Positions 1-10,400 of a stretch of 59,065 nucleotides of DNA are shown here, in pieces (positions within the stretch are counted from its first letter, which is position 1; each line of letters starts with the position of its first letter). The position numbers were made by a program, and so were the translations under genes. The stretch is from the NCBI RefSeq assembly GCF_002091715.1, contig NZ_BDAG01000044.1, positions 1 to 59,065 of the forward strand, given 5' to 3'. A model generated the notes under the pieces. That model saw nothing but the letters and a program-made list of their open reading frames with translations. It was not told where the DNA came from and did not search any database. The stretch comes from Pseudomonas migulae NBRC 103157. Lineage in GTDB: Bacteria > Pseudomonadota > Gammaproteobacteria > Pseudomonadales > Pseudomonadaceae.

Positions 1-11
1 TCTTGCGCAAT

Positions 12-45
12 CCTTGTAGGAGCCGGCTTGCTGGCGATTCGATCT
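12..45. repeat. REP-like half element at the window edge
   Basis: The segment starts with TGTAGGAGCCGGCTTGCTGG, the type of arm that forms Pseudomonas REP palindromes. Only one arm is seen here; the partner, if any, lies to the left of the window. It sits just past the 3' end of the AraC-type gene. Confidence 0.4.
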
Positions 46-71
46 GAAAATTGACGCATTCCCCAGAGCGG

Positions 72-977
72 TTAACCCAGGTTTTGCTCGGTCAACCGCT
101 GCACCGCCAACCGCCGGTAGTGCGATGGAGTCATGCCTTTCAGTTGTTGAAAACGCCGGTTGAAATTGGAAATATTGTTGAAGCCCGACTCGAAACACAC
201 ATCGGTCACCGGTTTGTCGCCATCGGCCAGCAGTTCGCAAGACTTGCTGATGCGCAGTCGATTGACGAACTCGATGAAGCAGCGCCCGGTGGCTTGTTTG
301 AACACGCGGCTGAAGTACGTCGGCTTCATGCCCAGGTGCTCGGCGACTTCCTCCAGCGGCAGTTCGCGGGCGTAGTGGGCAAAGATGTAATCCACCGCCC
401 GGTTAGTGCGATCGATGTTGTGTTCGTCCGCCAGTTGCGGGGTTGTCGCACCGGACAGCAGTTGGTAGTCGTCGGAGGCGGCGAGCAGCTCCAGCAAAAT
501 GAAAAAGTGCCCGAGGCGGGTCATGCCCTTGGTGTCGGCAATGCGCTGCATCAAGGTCATGGCCTGGCGGATCGTGCGTTTGCAGCGAAACTCGATGCCG
601 TATTGGGCGCGCTCCAGCAAGGGCGCAAGCGTCTTGAGTTCGGCAAACACCTGGTGACCGCTCTCGAACAACTCGTCGGTGAAGTTGACCAGCATGTCGC
701 GTTCGGGCACCACTTCGTCCTCGGCAACCTGGCTGATCCAGTTATGGGGCAGGTTGGGGCCGGTAAGGAACAGTGTTTCCGGGTAGAAATTGCCAATGTA
801 GTCGCCAATGAACACTTTCCCGGAACTGGCGACGATCAGGTGCAGTTCGTATTCCTTGTGGAAATGCCACCGCACCAGTGGGCAGGGGAAGCCGTGCTGA
901 CGATAAATGATGGACAACCCATTGTGGTCATCCATCAATTCATAGGAAGGGTCGGTCACTCGGGCAGTTCGGGTCAT
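72..977 (-). CDS. AraC/XylS-family transcriptional regulator with cupin sensor domain
   Basis: A 301-residue transcriptional regulator. The N-terminal half (about residues 1-170) is a cupin-like ligand/dimerisation domain with the WHFHKEYELHLI strand typical of the family. The C-terminal 100 residues hold two helix-turn-helix motifs: LEEVAEHLGMKPTYFSRVFK, then a second one around the segment VTDVCFESGFNNISNFNRRF, the classic AraC signature. Length is normal for the family. It is the last of five co-directional minus-strand genes, 83 bp beyond the second phospholipase-like gene, but it may belong functionally to genes left of the window. Regulators of this size and cupin type activate sugar or polyol uptake operons in Pseudomonas (mannitol MtlR is one example); that link is only a possibility here. 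Family call is firm, target unknown. Confidence 0.9.
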   Translation of the reverse strand: MTRTARVTDPSYELMDDHNGLSIIYRQHGFPCPLVRWHFHKEYELHLIVASSGKVFIGDYIGNFYPETLFLTGPNLPHNWISQVAEDEVVPERDMLVNFTDELFESGHQVFAELKTLAPLLERAQYGIEFRCKRTIRQAMTLMQRIADTKGMTRLGHFFILLELLAASDDYQLLSGATTPQLADEHNIDRTNRAVDYIFAHYARELPLEEVAEHLGMKPTYFSRVFKQATGRCFIEFVNRLRISKSCELLADGDKPVTDVCFESGFNNISNFNRRFQQLKGMTPSHYRRLAVQRLTEQNLG

Positions 978-1060
978 GTCAGGGTGCTTTTCTTGTTATC
1001 GCGCCTTGATCATGCCCCTTTCCAGGCTGACAACGCCAGCTTGCGGCACGTCAAAGGGCG

Positions 1061-1948
1061 TTACGCGTCTTCTGGCCGGTGCAGGGCGCTGCCATAAACG
1101 GCCTTCATGCTGGTGGCGATCCAGCAATAACGCACGATGTCCGACTCATCGAAAAAATCCGTATTGATGATGCCGCAGCGCGTCACCCAGTCCCGGGTCG
1201 GGTCGAACCAGTCGTTGATCTGGTTCTTGATGTCCTGCGGCCCGCCGAGAAACCCATAACTGGTGGCGGACAACGACCAGAGAAAGGTTGGGTAAGGCGC
1301 GTGTTGCAGCGTGCTGGATATGTGCCGTTCCAGTTCCGTTGTGTCAGTGAAGACTTCGCCGCTCCATTTGTGGGTGATGCGTGGCCAGAAGTAATCATCG
1401 TCCAGGCCTTGCACAAACGCCGCCGCCAGCACCAACCTGCGGCGTGTACTGACTCTTTTGAGTTCGCCCACCGTTTTCGTGGCATCGGAGGGCGCAATGA
1501 TCCGATTGCCGAGGCGGCTCACCAGCAGGTCATTCAGCTTTTTTGCGTCGAAAGGCTTCGAGCCATCCCCCAACTGGTGAAAATCGAAAACGATGAACTC
1601 ATCCGGGTTTTGATCAAGGAAGGTCGACACAGCATCGATCAACTCATCGATGACGCGATGGGACTGATAGCCATTGTGGTGAAAATAAAAAACGGATTGG
1701 TCGTGTCCTGCGGTATAGCCGAGACGGATATCGAACGCTCGGGCGCCGTTTGCCAATTGCCAGGCAAATGAATCGTTTTGACACGTGGTCCAGTTGCCGA
1801 TCACGACGTCATAGTTGGGCGCTTGTTTGTCCATGCCGCTGTTATGCGTGCCGGGCCAGATAACGTCCGTCAGTTTGATTCGGTCGATCTCAAGGACGTT
1901 GCTCATCCATTGTTTTTTGTTAAGCGTTCCTTCTGTAGATCGGGTCAT
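1061..1948 (-). CDS. PI-PLC X-domain protein, copy A
   Basis: A 295-residue protein with the phosphatidylinositol-specific phospholipase C X-domain fold. Visible motifs are WPGTHNSGMD with the first catalytic His (H35), GARAFDIRL (about 68-76) and FYFHHNGYQ with the second His (H91 or H90), followed by the strand NPDEFIVFDFHQL. Known bacterial members cleave phosphoinositides by general acid-base catalysis with these two His. I chose the ATG at 1948 because an AAAGGA Shine-Dalgarno lies 6 nt upstream; an upstream extension to 2056 lacks a good ribosome site. There is no signal peptide, unlike secreted Bacillus PI-PLC. It is a tandem paralogue of the next gene upstream (2058-2960), sharing WMSN, CQN, NPDEF, DFHQL and WSLSATSY. 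The real lipid or sugar-phosphate substrate is unknown. Confidence 0.8.
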   Translation of the reverse strand: MTRSTEGTLNKKQWMSNVLEIDRIKLTDVIWPGTHNSGMDKQAPNYDVVIGNWTTCQNDSFAWQLANGARAFDIRLGYTAGHDQSVFYFHHNGYQSHRVIDELIDAVSTFLDQNPDEFIVFDFHQLGDGSKPFDAKKLNDLLVSRLGNRIIAPSDATKTVGELKRVSTRRRLVLAAAFVQGLDDDYFWPRITHKWSGEVFTDTTELERHISSTLQHAPYPTFLWSLSATSYGFLGGPQDIKNQINDWFDPTRDWVTRCGIINTDFFDESDIVRYCWIATSMKAVYGSALHRPEDA

Positions 1949-2057
1949 TGTCATTCCTTTTAGTGGCTTCATCCCGTCCGTTGGATGAAGTGGGTCGCTG
2001 TAAAGAAAGCATAGGAGTCCATTGCGACATCGCCAGTGTCGGAAACATATGCACAAA

Positions 2058-2960
2058 TTAATGATTGTTCGCGTTTGCCTTGATCAGGTTGGCGGTGCGG
2101 CAGTGGCGAACCAGCGTCGATGTTTCAAAAAAGTCTGCGTTGATAATGCTGCTGTTCAGAATCCAGTCATCCAGCGCGGGATCGAACCATTGATCGAGGT
2201 GCTCCCGAATGTTCACCGGCCCTCCGGTTACGTGGTAACTGGTTGCGGAAAGCGACCACGGTGTGGACCGGCCTGGTGGGTAATTCATGACCCGGGTGAT
2301 ATGAGCGTTCAGTTCGCTGACACTGGTTGTGCCGATGCCGCTCCACAGGTGTTCGATGCACTGACAAAAGAACGTTGCATCGAGCGCAGGGTGATACTGC
2401 GCAGCGACCATCACGCGCCGGGCATGACTGGCCTTTTTCAGTTGGCCGAGTGTCAGGGATGTATTGCTCGAAGGAATCATCCGGTCACCCAGATGCGTCA
2501 GCAACAGCCTGTTGAACTCCTGATGGTCAAAGCGCTGGTTACCCGCATTCAATTGGTGAAAATCCAGAATGAGGAACTCGTCCGGGTTTTCCTGCAAAAA
2601 CCGGATGACGCTCATGATCAGATTTTCCAGAGACCTCGAAGAACGGAAATCATTGTGCTGAAACCAGAAAGTCCCCACGCCGTTGTTACCGATTTCATAT
2701 TCCAGCCTTAAGTCCAGCGCCCGGGCTCCCTGGGTCAATTGATAATAAAAAGAATGATTTTGACAAGCAGCCCAGTGACTGATCCCCGGCGTCGCATAAG
2801 TGGCCTTTTTGTCGACGCCGGCATTATGCGCACCGGGCAATACAAGCTCTGCGAGTGATAGCGCATCCAGGACAGGGAGGTTGCTCATCCAGTTGTGAGA
2901 AGTAAAGTTCCTGGTGATGTAAGAGAAGTCAGGTGACTGTATGGCGAGGGCGTTATTCAT
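2058..2960 (-). CDS. PI-PLC X-domain protein, copy B
   Basis: A 300-residue paralogue of the downstream gene. Motifs: LPGAHNAGVD with first catalytic His (H45), GARALDLRL (78-86), FWFQHNDF with second His (H102), then ENPDEFLILDFHQL. The ATG at 2960 is preceded by AGGA at a 6-nt spacing, better than the upstream ATG at 2975. No signal peptide or membrane segment is visible, so if it acts on phosphoinositides it would need delivery by a secretion system or act on an intracellular substrate. The two copies are diverged along their whole length but keep both His residues, so neither looks like a dead copy. The gene lies 50 bp after the glycosyltransferase in the same direction. Confidence 0.8.
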   Translation of the reverse strand: MNNALAIQSPDFSYITRNFTSHNWMSNLPVLDALSLAELVLPGAHNAGVDKKATYATPGISHWAACQNHSFYYQLTQGARALDLRLEYEIGNNGVGTFWFQHNDFRSSRSLENLIMSVIRFLQENPDEFLILDFHQLNAGNQRFDHQEFNRLLLTHLGDRMIPSSNTSLTLGQLKKASHARRVMVAAQYHPALDATFFCQCIEHLWSGIGTTSVSELNAHITRVMNYPPGRSTPWSLSATSYHVTGGPVNIREHLDQWFDPALDDWILNSSIINADFFETSTLVRHCRTANLIKANANNH

Positions 2961-3010
2961 TGTGCATCCTTGCACCGTTATCGGGTCGAAAGTTGCAGCG
3001 ATTTTAACGA

Positions 3011-4312
3011 TCAGGCGTTTTCCTTAAAGCGGTTTTTCGCTTCAATCCATTGCGACATGTATTGAGTGCTCTTGTGCTGGTGATGGCGCAACATGCTGCC
3101 GGTAAAGTTGTCTCTTCTGATTTCAGCCAGGTGTTGTTGGCAATATTCGAGTTTTGCAATCAAGGCCGGGCCGTGTGTTTGCAGTTGATAACGATCAGCC
3201 AGCAGCGCCAGACCGGTAGCCTGAGCGTGTGTCCATTGCGTCTGGTCTATATAGAGTTGCACGGCGCAATCGGCGAACTCGCGCGCCGTGCGGGTCACCG
3301 CGCCAGGCCAGGGACTCTCGCCGTGCATGGCTTCGGCGCCGACAGGGGTGGTGACGTTCGGCGTGCCACAGAGCATCGCATCGATGATTTTGCCTTTGAT
3401 GCCCGCACCGAAACGCAAAGGCGCCAGACACACCCGCGCCGCCGACATCACTTGCAACGCATCTTCTGCCCAGTTCATCACATGGAAACCCTGGGCCGTA
3501 TTGTGCAAGGCCGTCGCTTTGGGCGGCGTATAGGCCCCGTAGATGTGCAATTGCGCAGTGGGCAACTGCTCGCGAATCAGCGGCCAGATCGTGGTTTTCA
3601 GCCAGAGCACCGCATCCCAGTTGGGCGCATGGCGAAAGTTGCCGATATGGATAAAGTGCGACCGATCCTCGAACGGTGCGGGCGGGCTGTCGGGCGCATC
3701 GACCATCAACGGGCACCAGTGCAACAGGTCGCGCGGTACGTTGAACTGCTCGGCCAACAGCTCGATTTCGAATTCGGAAATCATCAGGTTCAAGTCGCAT
3801 CGATACAGCGCCGCGATCTCCCGTTTGGCCAGGTCGGTGTCGGCCATCAGTTCGAATTCTTCACGCAAGGCCGGGGCGAACAGGTCGCTGAAGTCATTGG
3901 CATCGTCACTGGCTTTCAGGCGATTCTTGAGGCGCTGCTGGCGTGCGTCACGCAAACTTTGCAGGTCAGAAGTCTCGAGCACCCGGACGGCATCGGGGCA
4001 GTGTTTTTCCACGCGCCAGCCGAACTGTTCCTCCATCATGAAACGATCGAACAGCACCATATCCGGGGCCAATTTGGTGATAAAAGCGTCGAAACTATTG
4101 TTGTTCAACTCAATCGGCACTTCGCGAATGCCCAGCGCCGTAAGGTCGTCCCGGTGTTCGCCGGTGCCGGCAGGGCTGCTGAAGGTGATGTCCCAACCCT
4201 GCTGCAGGAAAGTCTCAAGAATCTGCATCATATGCCCGCCGGCCGCGGAAGAGCGGGGCTCGGGCCAGACGTAACCGATGACCAGGACTTTGGTCGCGTT
4301 GGGCAGACTCAT
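3011..4312 (-). CDS. GT-B type glycosyltransferase (family 1/4-like)
   Basis: A 433-residue cytoplasmic glycosyltransferase. The N-terminus VLVIGYVWPEPRSSAAGGHM is the start of a GT-B Rossmann domain (acceptor side). The C-terminal half has the donor-site pattern: HIGNFRHAPNWDAVLWL, then a segment reading AARVCLAPLRFGAGIKGKI, and the loop DAMLCGTPNVTTPVGAEAM where family 4 enzymes bind the sugar nucleotide. The start ATG at 4312 has AAGGA 8 nt upstream. It lies between the giant toxin-like gene and the two PLC-like genes, all on the minus strand, but is preceded by a hairpin (4407-4440) that may stop transcription from the toxin gene. Acceptor is unknown: a surface glycan, or one of the neighbouring proteins, are both possible. 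Confidence 0.8.
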   Translation of the reverse strand: MSLPNATKVLVIGYVWPEPRSSAAGGHMMQILETFLQQGWDITFSSPAGTGEHRDDLTALGIREVPIELNNNSFDAFITKLAPDMVLFDRFMMEEQFGWRVEKHCPDAVRVLETSDLQSLRDARQQRLKNRLKASDDANDFSDLFAPALREEFELMADTDLAKREIAALYRCDLNLMISEFEIELLAEQFNVPRDLLHWCPLMVDAPDSPPAPFEDRSHFIHIGNFRHAPNWDAVLWLKTTIWPLIREQLPTAQLHIYGAYTPPKATALHNTAQGFHVMNWAEDALQVMSAARVCLAPLRFGAGIKGKIIDAMLCGTPNVTTPVGAEAMHGESPWPGAVTRTAREFADCAVQLYIDQTQWTHAQATGLALLADRYQLQTHGPALIAKLEYCQQHLAEIRRDNFTGSMLRHHQHKSTQYMSQWIEAKNRFKENA

Positions 4313-4406
4313 GAGGGGTTTCCTTGGAAGCGGGGAAGGTAGGGATCCATGAACGGCGCAATTAAAGCACAGGTCGTTGGCACGTTGCGGGCAGGAGATT
4401 GACGAG

Positions 4407-4440
4407 CAACAAAAATGCGAACGCTCCCGAAAGGGAGCGT
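4407..4440 (-). terminator. Rho-independent terminator of the toxin-like gene
   Basis: ACGCTCCC-GAAA-GGGAGCGT (4421-4440) is a perfect 8-bp stem with a 4-base loop. Read on the minus strand it is followed by TCGCATTTTTG, an interrupted U-tract, and it lies about 40 bp past the stop of the 2412-residue gene. Confidence 0.65.
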
Positions 4441-4477
4441 CGCTTTGAGGTATGTAAATAAAATGTCTGTTTCAGTT

Positions 4478-7400
4478 TTAATAATCTAGTTTTTTGGGTC
4501 CATCAACGGCAGGGTCTCTCCAATGTGGGTCTGTCGGATCAAACCATTGAAAATTGCCTTTTTTGTCGTATCCGGAGATTTTTCTTCCTTCGGCACTCCA
4601 TTCAGCCAATTTGCTTGCAAATTCAGTCTTATAGTCGGATGCCCGGCAAGTTAAACCGAGCCATGGATCAACGACCCATGCATTGCTGAATGAAGGTTCG
4701 GAAAAATCCATGGTCGATGCAGTAGGCCCCGGCGGCGGCCCCCCTACGACCGTAAATGAATGCCCTGGCGTCTTCCAAACATGTGCAGAACCGCCATTCG
4801 CATTCACAACTGCCCAAGCCGTTGCAGCCATCTGGTCACAGTTACCGGCACCGGATTTGATGAACATGCCTGCCTGTTGCGCGCCATCGCGCCACTGGTT
4901 GTATTGCATTACGACTATGGGGTCCGTGAGAGCCTGACGTCGTGTATCCAGTGCATTTTGGGGAAGGAGCTGATTAGAGGATCCAAGCCCAGTAGCTTGG
5001 AGTTGCTGATCCACCTGTCTTTTTCCTTCACTGGCATAGTATTGATTTTGTTCGGTGGCAGACCGGGTATTGAACAAGGGTGGTTTCGGTTGAACGTCGA
5101 TTTTTATCGCCGGGATGGCAACTTCGACGTTTCGAAGATCGCCTTTATTCCAAGTCATTATCAGGAATTCACGTTGGTTTGTATCGGAGAGATCCGATAT
5201 TAGTTTTTGAATTCTGGACACTTCGCTAGGCGGTGTCCCAGAAGCCAACATGTCCGCGTACAACTTATTTAATGATGGCAATAAGACAAAGTCTTCGCTG
5301 GATAAACGGTCAGGGGATACGGCACCCAGATAGGGTGCTTTAGCTTCACCGTAACGTCGAAGAAGATTATTGGGAAGATCATCTATATAACCGAAATTAA
5401 TTTTGTGGAATTCAAGATTGCTGTTTGGCTTGGCATCGTAACGGCTGTAATAAAAAAGCCCGTTGTCCGCCTCCGCGACCAAATAGGTCGTCTTGCCATA
5501 GTATCTACCAGGTACATCGACCACGAAGGCTCTTACCTCTCGCTTATCCTCCAGTCCATGGATGATGCCGTCAATGCGAACTACACGCGTTTTAGCTTCT
5601 AGATCGGGGTCAAACTCTTTGTCGGGAAGACCGAAGTGCTTGTCATCGATAGTTTTGCCCGTAGTTCTAGATTTGTACGCCATCGGTTCGCTTATTACTT
5701 GTGGGGCACAAGGTTGCGTAGGATCAGCACAGTCAAGTAATCGTCGCTCGTGGACCAGTTTAGGCGTTTCACCCGTTGCCGGATAAAGGCGTTTGTGCTC
5801 AATAGCTATCAATCGCGTTGTTGCGGGATCACTCGCTGCAGGTATGATTTTTGAGAAACACTTGGTCGTATCGCGTTTGGCTCTGCCGCCAAGGGTGCAA
5901 ATCGCGTTGTATCCGTCTAGATCCTTGTTGTAAGGCGGCGATGTTATATCTTCGAGTGTCTTGCTGTTTGGATTGAGGCGAAAAACCTTATCACCTATGA
6001 TAACGTCGACACCATCGGTTCGCTGTATCTTCAGCGCTTCAGTCGTGGGAAGTTTCGAGGGGGTGAGTGCAGTTGACCCATCACTGAATGTCGTACGCTC
6101 CAGCGGGATGGAGCTGCTGGGTTTGAAGTTTTCAAGGGGCGTACCGTATGGTCGATTGCGTACGGGATCAAAGGCATACCATTTCCCTTCCTTGAGCAAG
6201 GCGATGACTTTAGTCGTTTGCCCTGCGACCTGAACAGCATCACAAACGCCCTCGGTAATATCCGCGCGTTTTGATAACTCACCCGAGTCAATTGCCTTTG
6301 AAACGCCGAAAAATTTTTTGCTCTGATCTATTCCTTTTTCGGCAGCGCGATAAGCTTCCACTCCCAGTTTACAGACCGAGTTTTTTGCGGTTTTTGCAAG
6401 GTTCCCGAGGCCATCCAACGGGTTCACCGAGGAGATCAGGGTGTTGCCGGCAATCCAGCCGGTCTGTAGGGCTTTATGAAAAGGGTTTGCACCGGACTTT
6501 GCAACTTTAGCGATTTTTCCTGTGGCACCAACACCCGGAATAACAAAGCCTAATACGTCTAACAAGCAGTCCGCGACCGCGCCTAGAACATTACCTTGCA
6601 CGGCATTCTCGATACATGTTTTAAACGGTACCAAACCCAAGAGAAAGTCGTTGATCATACGGTCGGTTTCAGCAATTTGTTCTGTGTTGGTGATCCCTCT
6701 GGCAAGTCTGTATAACTCTTCACGCCCCGGCATGAAGTGTTCGTCAACCACCGTAGAAGCCATGAAGCCCACGTTAGTATCGGAGGCAAGCATGTTCGGC
6801 ACAGTATTCAAGTCAAAGTTGTCCGGCTTGAACCACGCTCGTCCTTCCTTGGGGATTAGTTCGTCTATTATGACATCCGAGTTAACTCCATTTTTCGGGG
6901 GAGTACCGTCTCTATAGGCGCTCCAGTCGAATCTCTGCGATGTTGCAACTTGCGCCTTTATAATGACTGCGGGGCTGTTCGTGGCGCGTACATTCTTTAT
7001 CTCTCCACCCAGATGCAGGTTGTGAGGCAGGTCTGTCCGTTTACGGATTTGCCCCGCGGTGGGGAAAATTTCGTAATAGACAACCTTTCTTCCGAGTTCG
7101 GATCGAACCAGTACTCCCTGATGGCCTACAAGGGGCTTTATTGTCTCCTCTGTTTGTTGATTAAGAGGTACTGTCGCTGCGCTCCTCAGCGTAAAGTAAC
7201 GCTGCTTGCCGTATTGGAGGATTTTTCGATCTTCCGATGGCAAATTGGAGAATAATTCTCTGATGGCTGTTATTGATCCCGTGCGCGCATTGTTAAAGTA
7301 ATCAGTAAATTGTTTTTCAAATATCGGACCGACTGGTTTTAGGAGGGTTAGTCTGGAATGAAATTCAGCGAAGGGCAAACTGTCACTGGTGGAGTAATAA

Positions 7401-10400
7401 TAAGGTGTCAGTTTTTCATCGATGTAAAGGTCCAGCATTGAGTAATAGATTTCTGTTTCAGATCCAGGCCGATTTGTTTTTAAAAGCACTCGTTCTTCGT
7501 ACGGATAGTCCTTGCCAAAAACCCGAGTCAGTTCTGCCCGTGCGAGATCTATTCTCGAGGGCATGGGCGCTGTCAGATATTCCTGAGCCAAGGCGAGTTG
7601 TTCTGCATTTTTCTGAAACTTTTCACGAGCAATTTCAAGCTGCTGCTGTGAATAGGTGTCAGTCGGGTTTTGCTTGATAACCCCTTGGGATATCGCCCAA
7701 TCAATCAGCGGATCTACAGACAGCATTTGTGTTGCGATTTCCTCCCCCACGTTAATCGGGGCGATTTTGCCGTACGCAATGACTTGCTCAAAGGTCATCT
7801 CAGGTACAGCGCCCGGGCTGATCTGTTCAATTCTGGCCGCGGCCATCCGCAGCGCTGCCCAGGTATGGGACCCGCACACCAGGTTGTCAGGCATGTTCCT
7901 GACAAGAAATTCGGGGGAGTTGGCCAATAACAAGTGATGCGCGGCAACAGGGGCCATTCTCGAGGAGACCTCGCCACTATCCGCAAGATGCTTTGCAAGT
8001 CTGGCGACAACTGCCGAGGGTTTTACGCCCCAGTTTGCATCCTGAGTCAGGTTGTAACCGCCAACATGGTTACGCGGCAGGCCCGGCGTGGCATCAATGT
8101 CGAGCAACAGCGCTGCCATGACCCAGTCCGCCGTGCTGGTTGGAGTTGAAATGGCGTCGAGATTTTCCTCGAGTGTCAGGCCTAATGCTGTTGCTCTCCC
8201 GCTGCTCAGCGCTTCATCCAAGGACCCTGCCTGGTCCTGCAAAAGGTAATCGAGCAAGCTGCTGTAACCTTTTTTCAGCTGGTTGACCGTGTCGCGGATA
8301 GTCTGTTGTTGGGCAGCGGTCGGGGGTAGTGGGTAGTCGAGTGCGCCTCGGTAGTTACCACGCTCGGGGCCTTCGGGTATGACTATGGTCAATACTTCTG
8401 CAAGGTTGCGTACTTCTCCCGCGTTTTTCGGTACGTTCCAGTTATTAGCGCTGATGTACCGTTGTGCACTGACCATTCTTCGGGCTTCTGTCGGATGTTT
8501 GATGGCAAACGACGAATCTCGATGGGCAGACAGCAGGCAATCACCAAGGTTGACGGCTGCGTGATCGGGTTTGTCTTTGACGAGATTCATCAGGTTCGCC
8601 ACCAGATCATGGTGGGTGTACAGATTGCCCAGGTGTAGTTTCTGGTTTTCTATGGCCGCTTCGGACCTTTGCTCCAGGGGTCTCAAGGGGTCGTCAGCCT
8701 TGATTGCCGCAAATGCCTGTTGCGCATTCAGCTCACTGGCGCGCTGCTGAATCCTGGAGCTATCCAGGCTTTCGCCATGAAATGCACTAACCAGTACAAG
8801 CGGAACACCCGGGGTAGAGGGGTAGGCCACCCCGTTAAAGGCCGGGTCGATGACTTTGACTGCTCTGAGTATTGGTCCGGCGACGTTGTCCCAGCCTGAA
8901 TTGTCTCCTCGCGTGAACGTGGTTTGAATGCCTTTTACCTTGCCGGACAGGCTGTCGTTGTGGCTATTGACTGTCACCGTCGAAACATCAAGGTCTACCT
9001 CTCGAGCCCAATCAGAGAAGAATGGGTTTTTGATGGCATTGACGTAGTTAAGCCAGCACTGACCGAAGGTGGAATGTGACGGGACGTTGATTGTCTCTGC
9101 TTTGGGGGCGGTCGGGGAGTATTTCAGCAACGCCGCGGTGTAGCGGGGCAGCAGTTCCCGATCACCAGCGGACCGCGAGCTATCCGTCCAATTTCTTCTT
9201 TTACGCAGAAGTATGCGGATGACTTGTGTTTCCACATTGGCTGACGAGCCCTTGAGGTCGTCATCGCTGGTATCGGTTTCACTACCTTTCAATTCACCCG
9301 TCGATTTAAGGTATTCGTTCAGGCGCGCGACTTTATCCGTTTCGCTTTCAACTGTTTCTGCAGACGGCTGAGTGTTGGCATGCGGCAAATCGAATTCAGC
9401 GAAATCCGGGTTGACGGGGCTCTCGCGTTTTACTCTGCGGGGGGCTTCTTTTGAGTTGTTCTCCGGTGGCTGCACCGAAGTTTCGTGATCATGCGTTTTC
9501 CCCAGCGCCTCTTCAACTAACTCAAGACAGGTTTTTACGGGGTTCAGTGAGCAGGGTTGTTGCAACATCTGCTTAACGTCATGGAGGAGCAGCTTGTCAT
9601 TGAGCAGGTCGCGCATTGGGGATTCGTACATCCGCTCAAGGATGACGTCAGACAGGGACGGCTGCCCTTTGGCGACGGGGGCGTCCAAAATGTTCTCTAC
9701 TTCATGGTCTATCCGCTCCTGATGCAGAGCAGGGCTTTCGACCTCGGGCGAGGGGAAATCGTCCGCCTCTGTTTTCGTGGCTGGTAATTGGCTGATGCCG
9801 TAAATAAGTGCTGTGAGTGCGGTTACCGCAGTGGCAACGCTTGTCGCTACAGGATGTTCCTTCGCCAATTGAAGTGCTGCCGGGCCGGCCGCGACAGCGG
9901 ACTGGCCATAGTTGGCCAATTGCGCAGTAAGCTGGGCGACGACTCTATTCAAGCTCGGGACTAGAGACTCCCACCATGTCGAACTGGCGTCATCGTTATT
10001 TCCCGCGACCAGTTTCTCGTACACTTCATTCAGTGGACCCATTTCCAACGCATCCGGATCGCCAATAAGCACTGATGTTTCGCCGGATGCCGCCATAGCC
10101 GATGGAAATGTCAGAACGTTGTCGATGGCTGCCAAAACATCAAGAACCGATTGCGACGCTTGCTCCAGAAGGCTTGTTTCTGTCGCCGACGATGTTGGCT
10201 CGGATGGTGCTGCAGGTTGCGGATCAACGCCGATGTCACTGCCCGCCGCTGCCTCTGGTGTCGGGAGCAAAGACGCAATGTAATCGTTGACCTCGGTTTC
10301 AAGTTGATCCACCCGAGTTTTCATTGAAGCAACGGAGGGGGCGGGTTCGGGGGGGAGGGGCTGCTTTGTAGCGTTCTCGGGGGGTTGAATTGGAACGGCA

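Noticed and set aside
51..1097. 348-codon plus-strand frame opposite the AraC-type gene
   Set aside because: It is the antisense of a clear AraC regulator, with His/Gln/Val-rich low-information sequence and no family motifs.
1061..2960. Reading of the two PLC-like proteins as glycerophosphodiester phosphodiesterases
   Set aside because: The His-Asn and second His motifs and the GARAxDxR strand fit the PI-PLC X-domain; the GDPD signature HRG is absent.
3011..4312. Glycosyltransferase as an immunity or toxin gene for the giant protein
   Set aside because: It is a full-length ordinary GT-B enzyme with its own ribosome site behind a terminator; nothing shows such a role.
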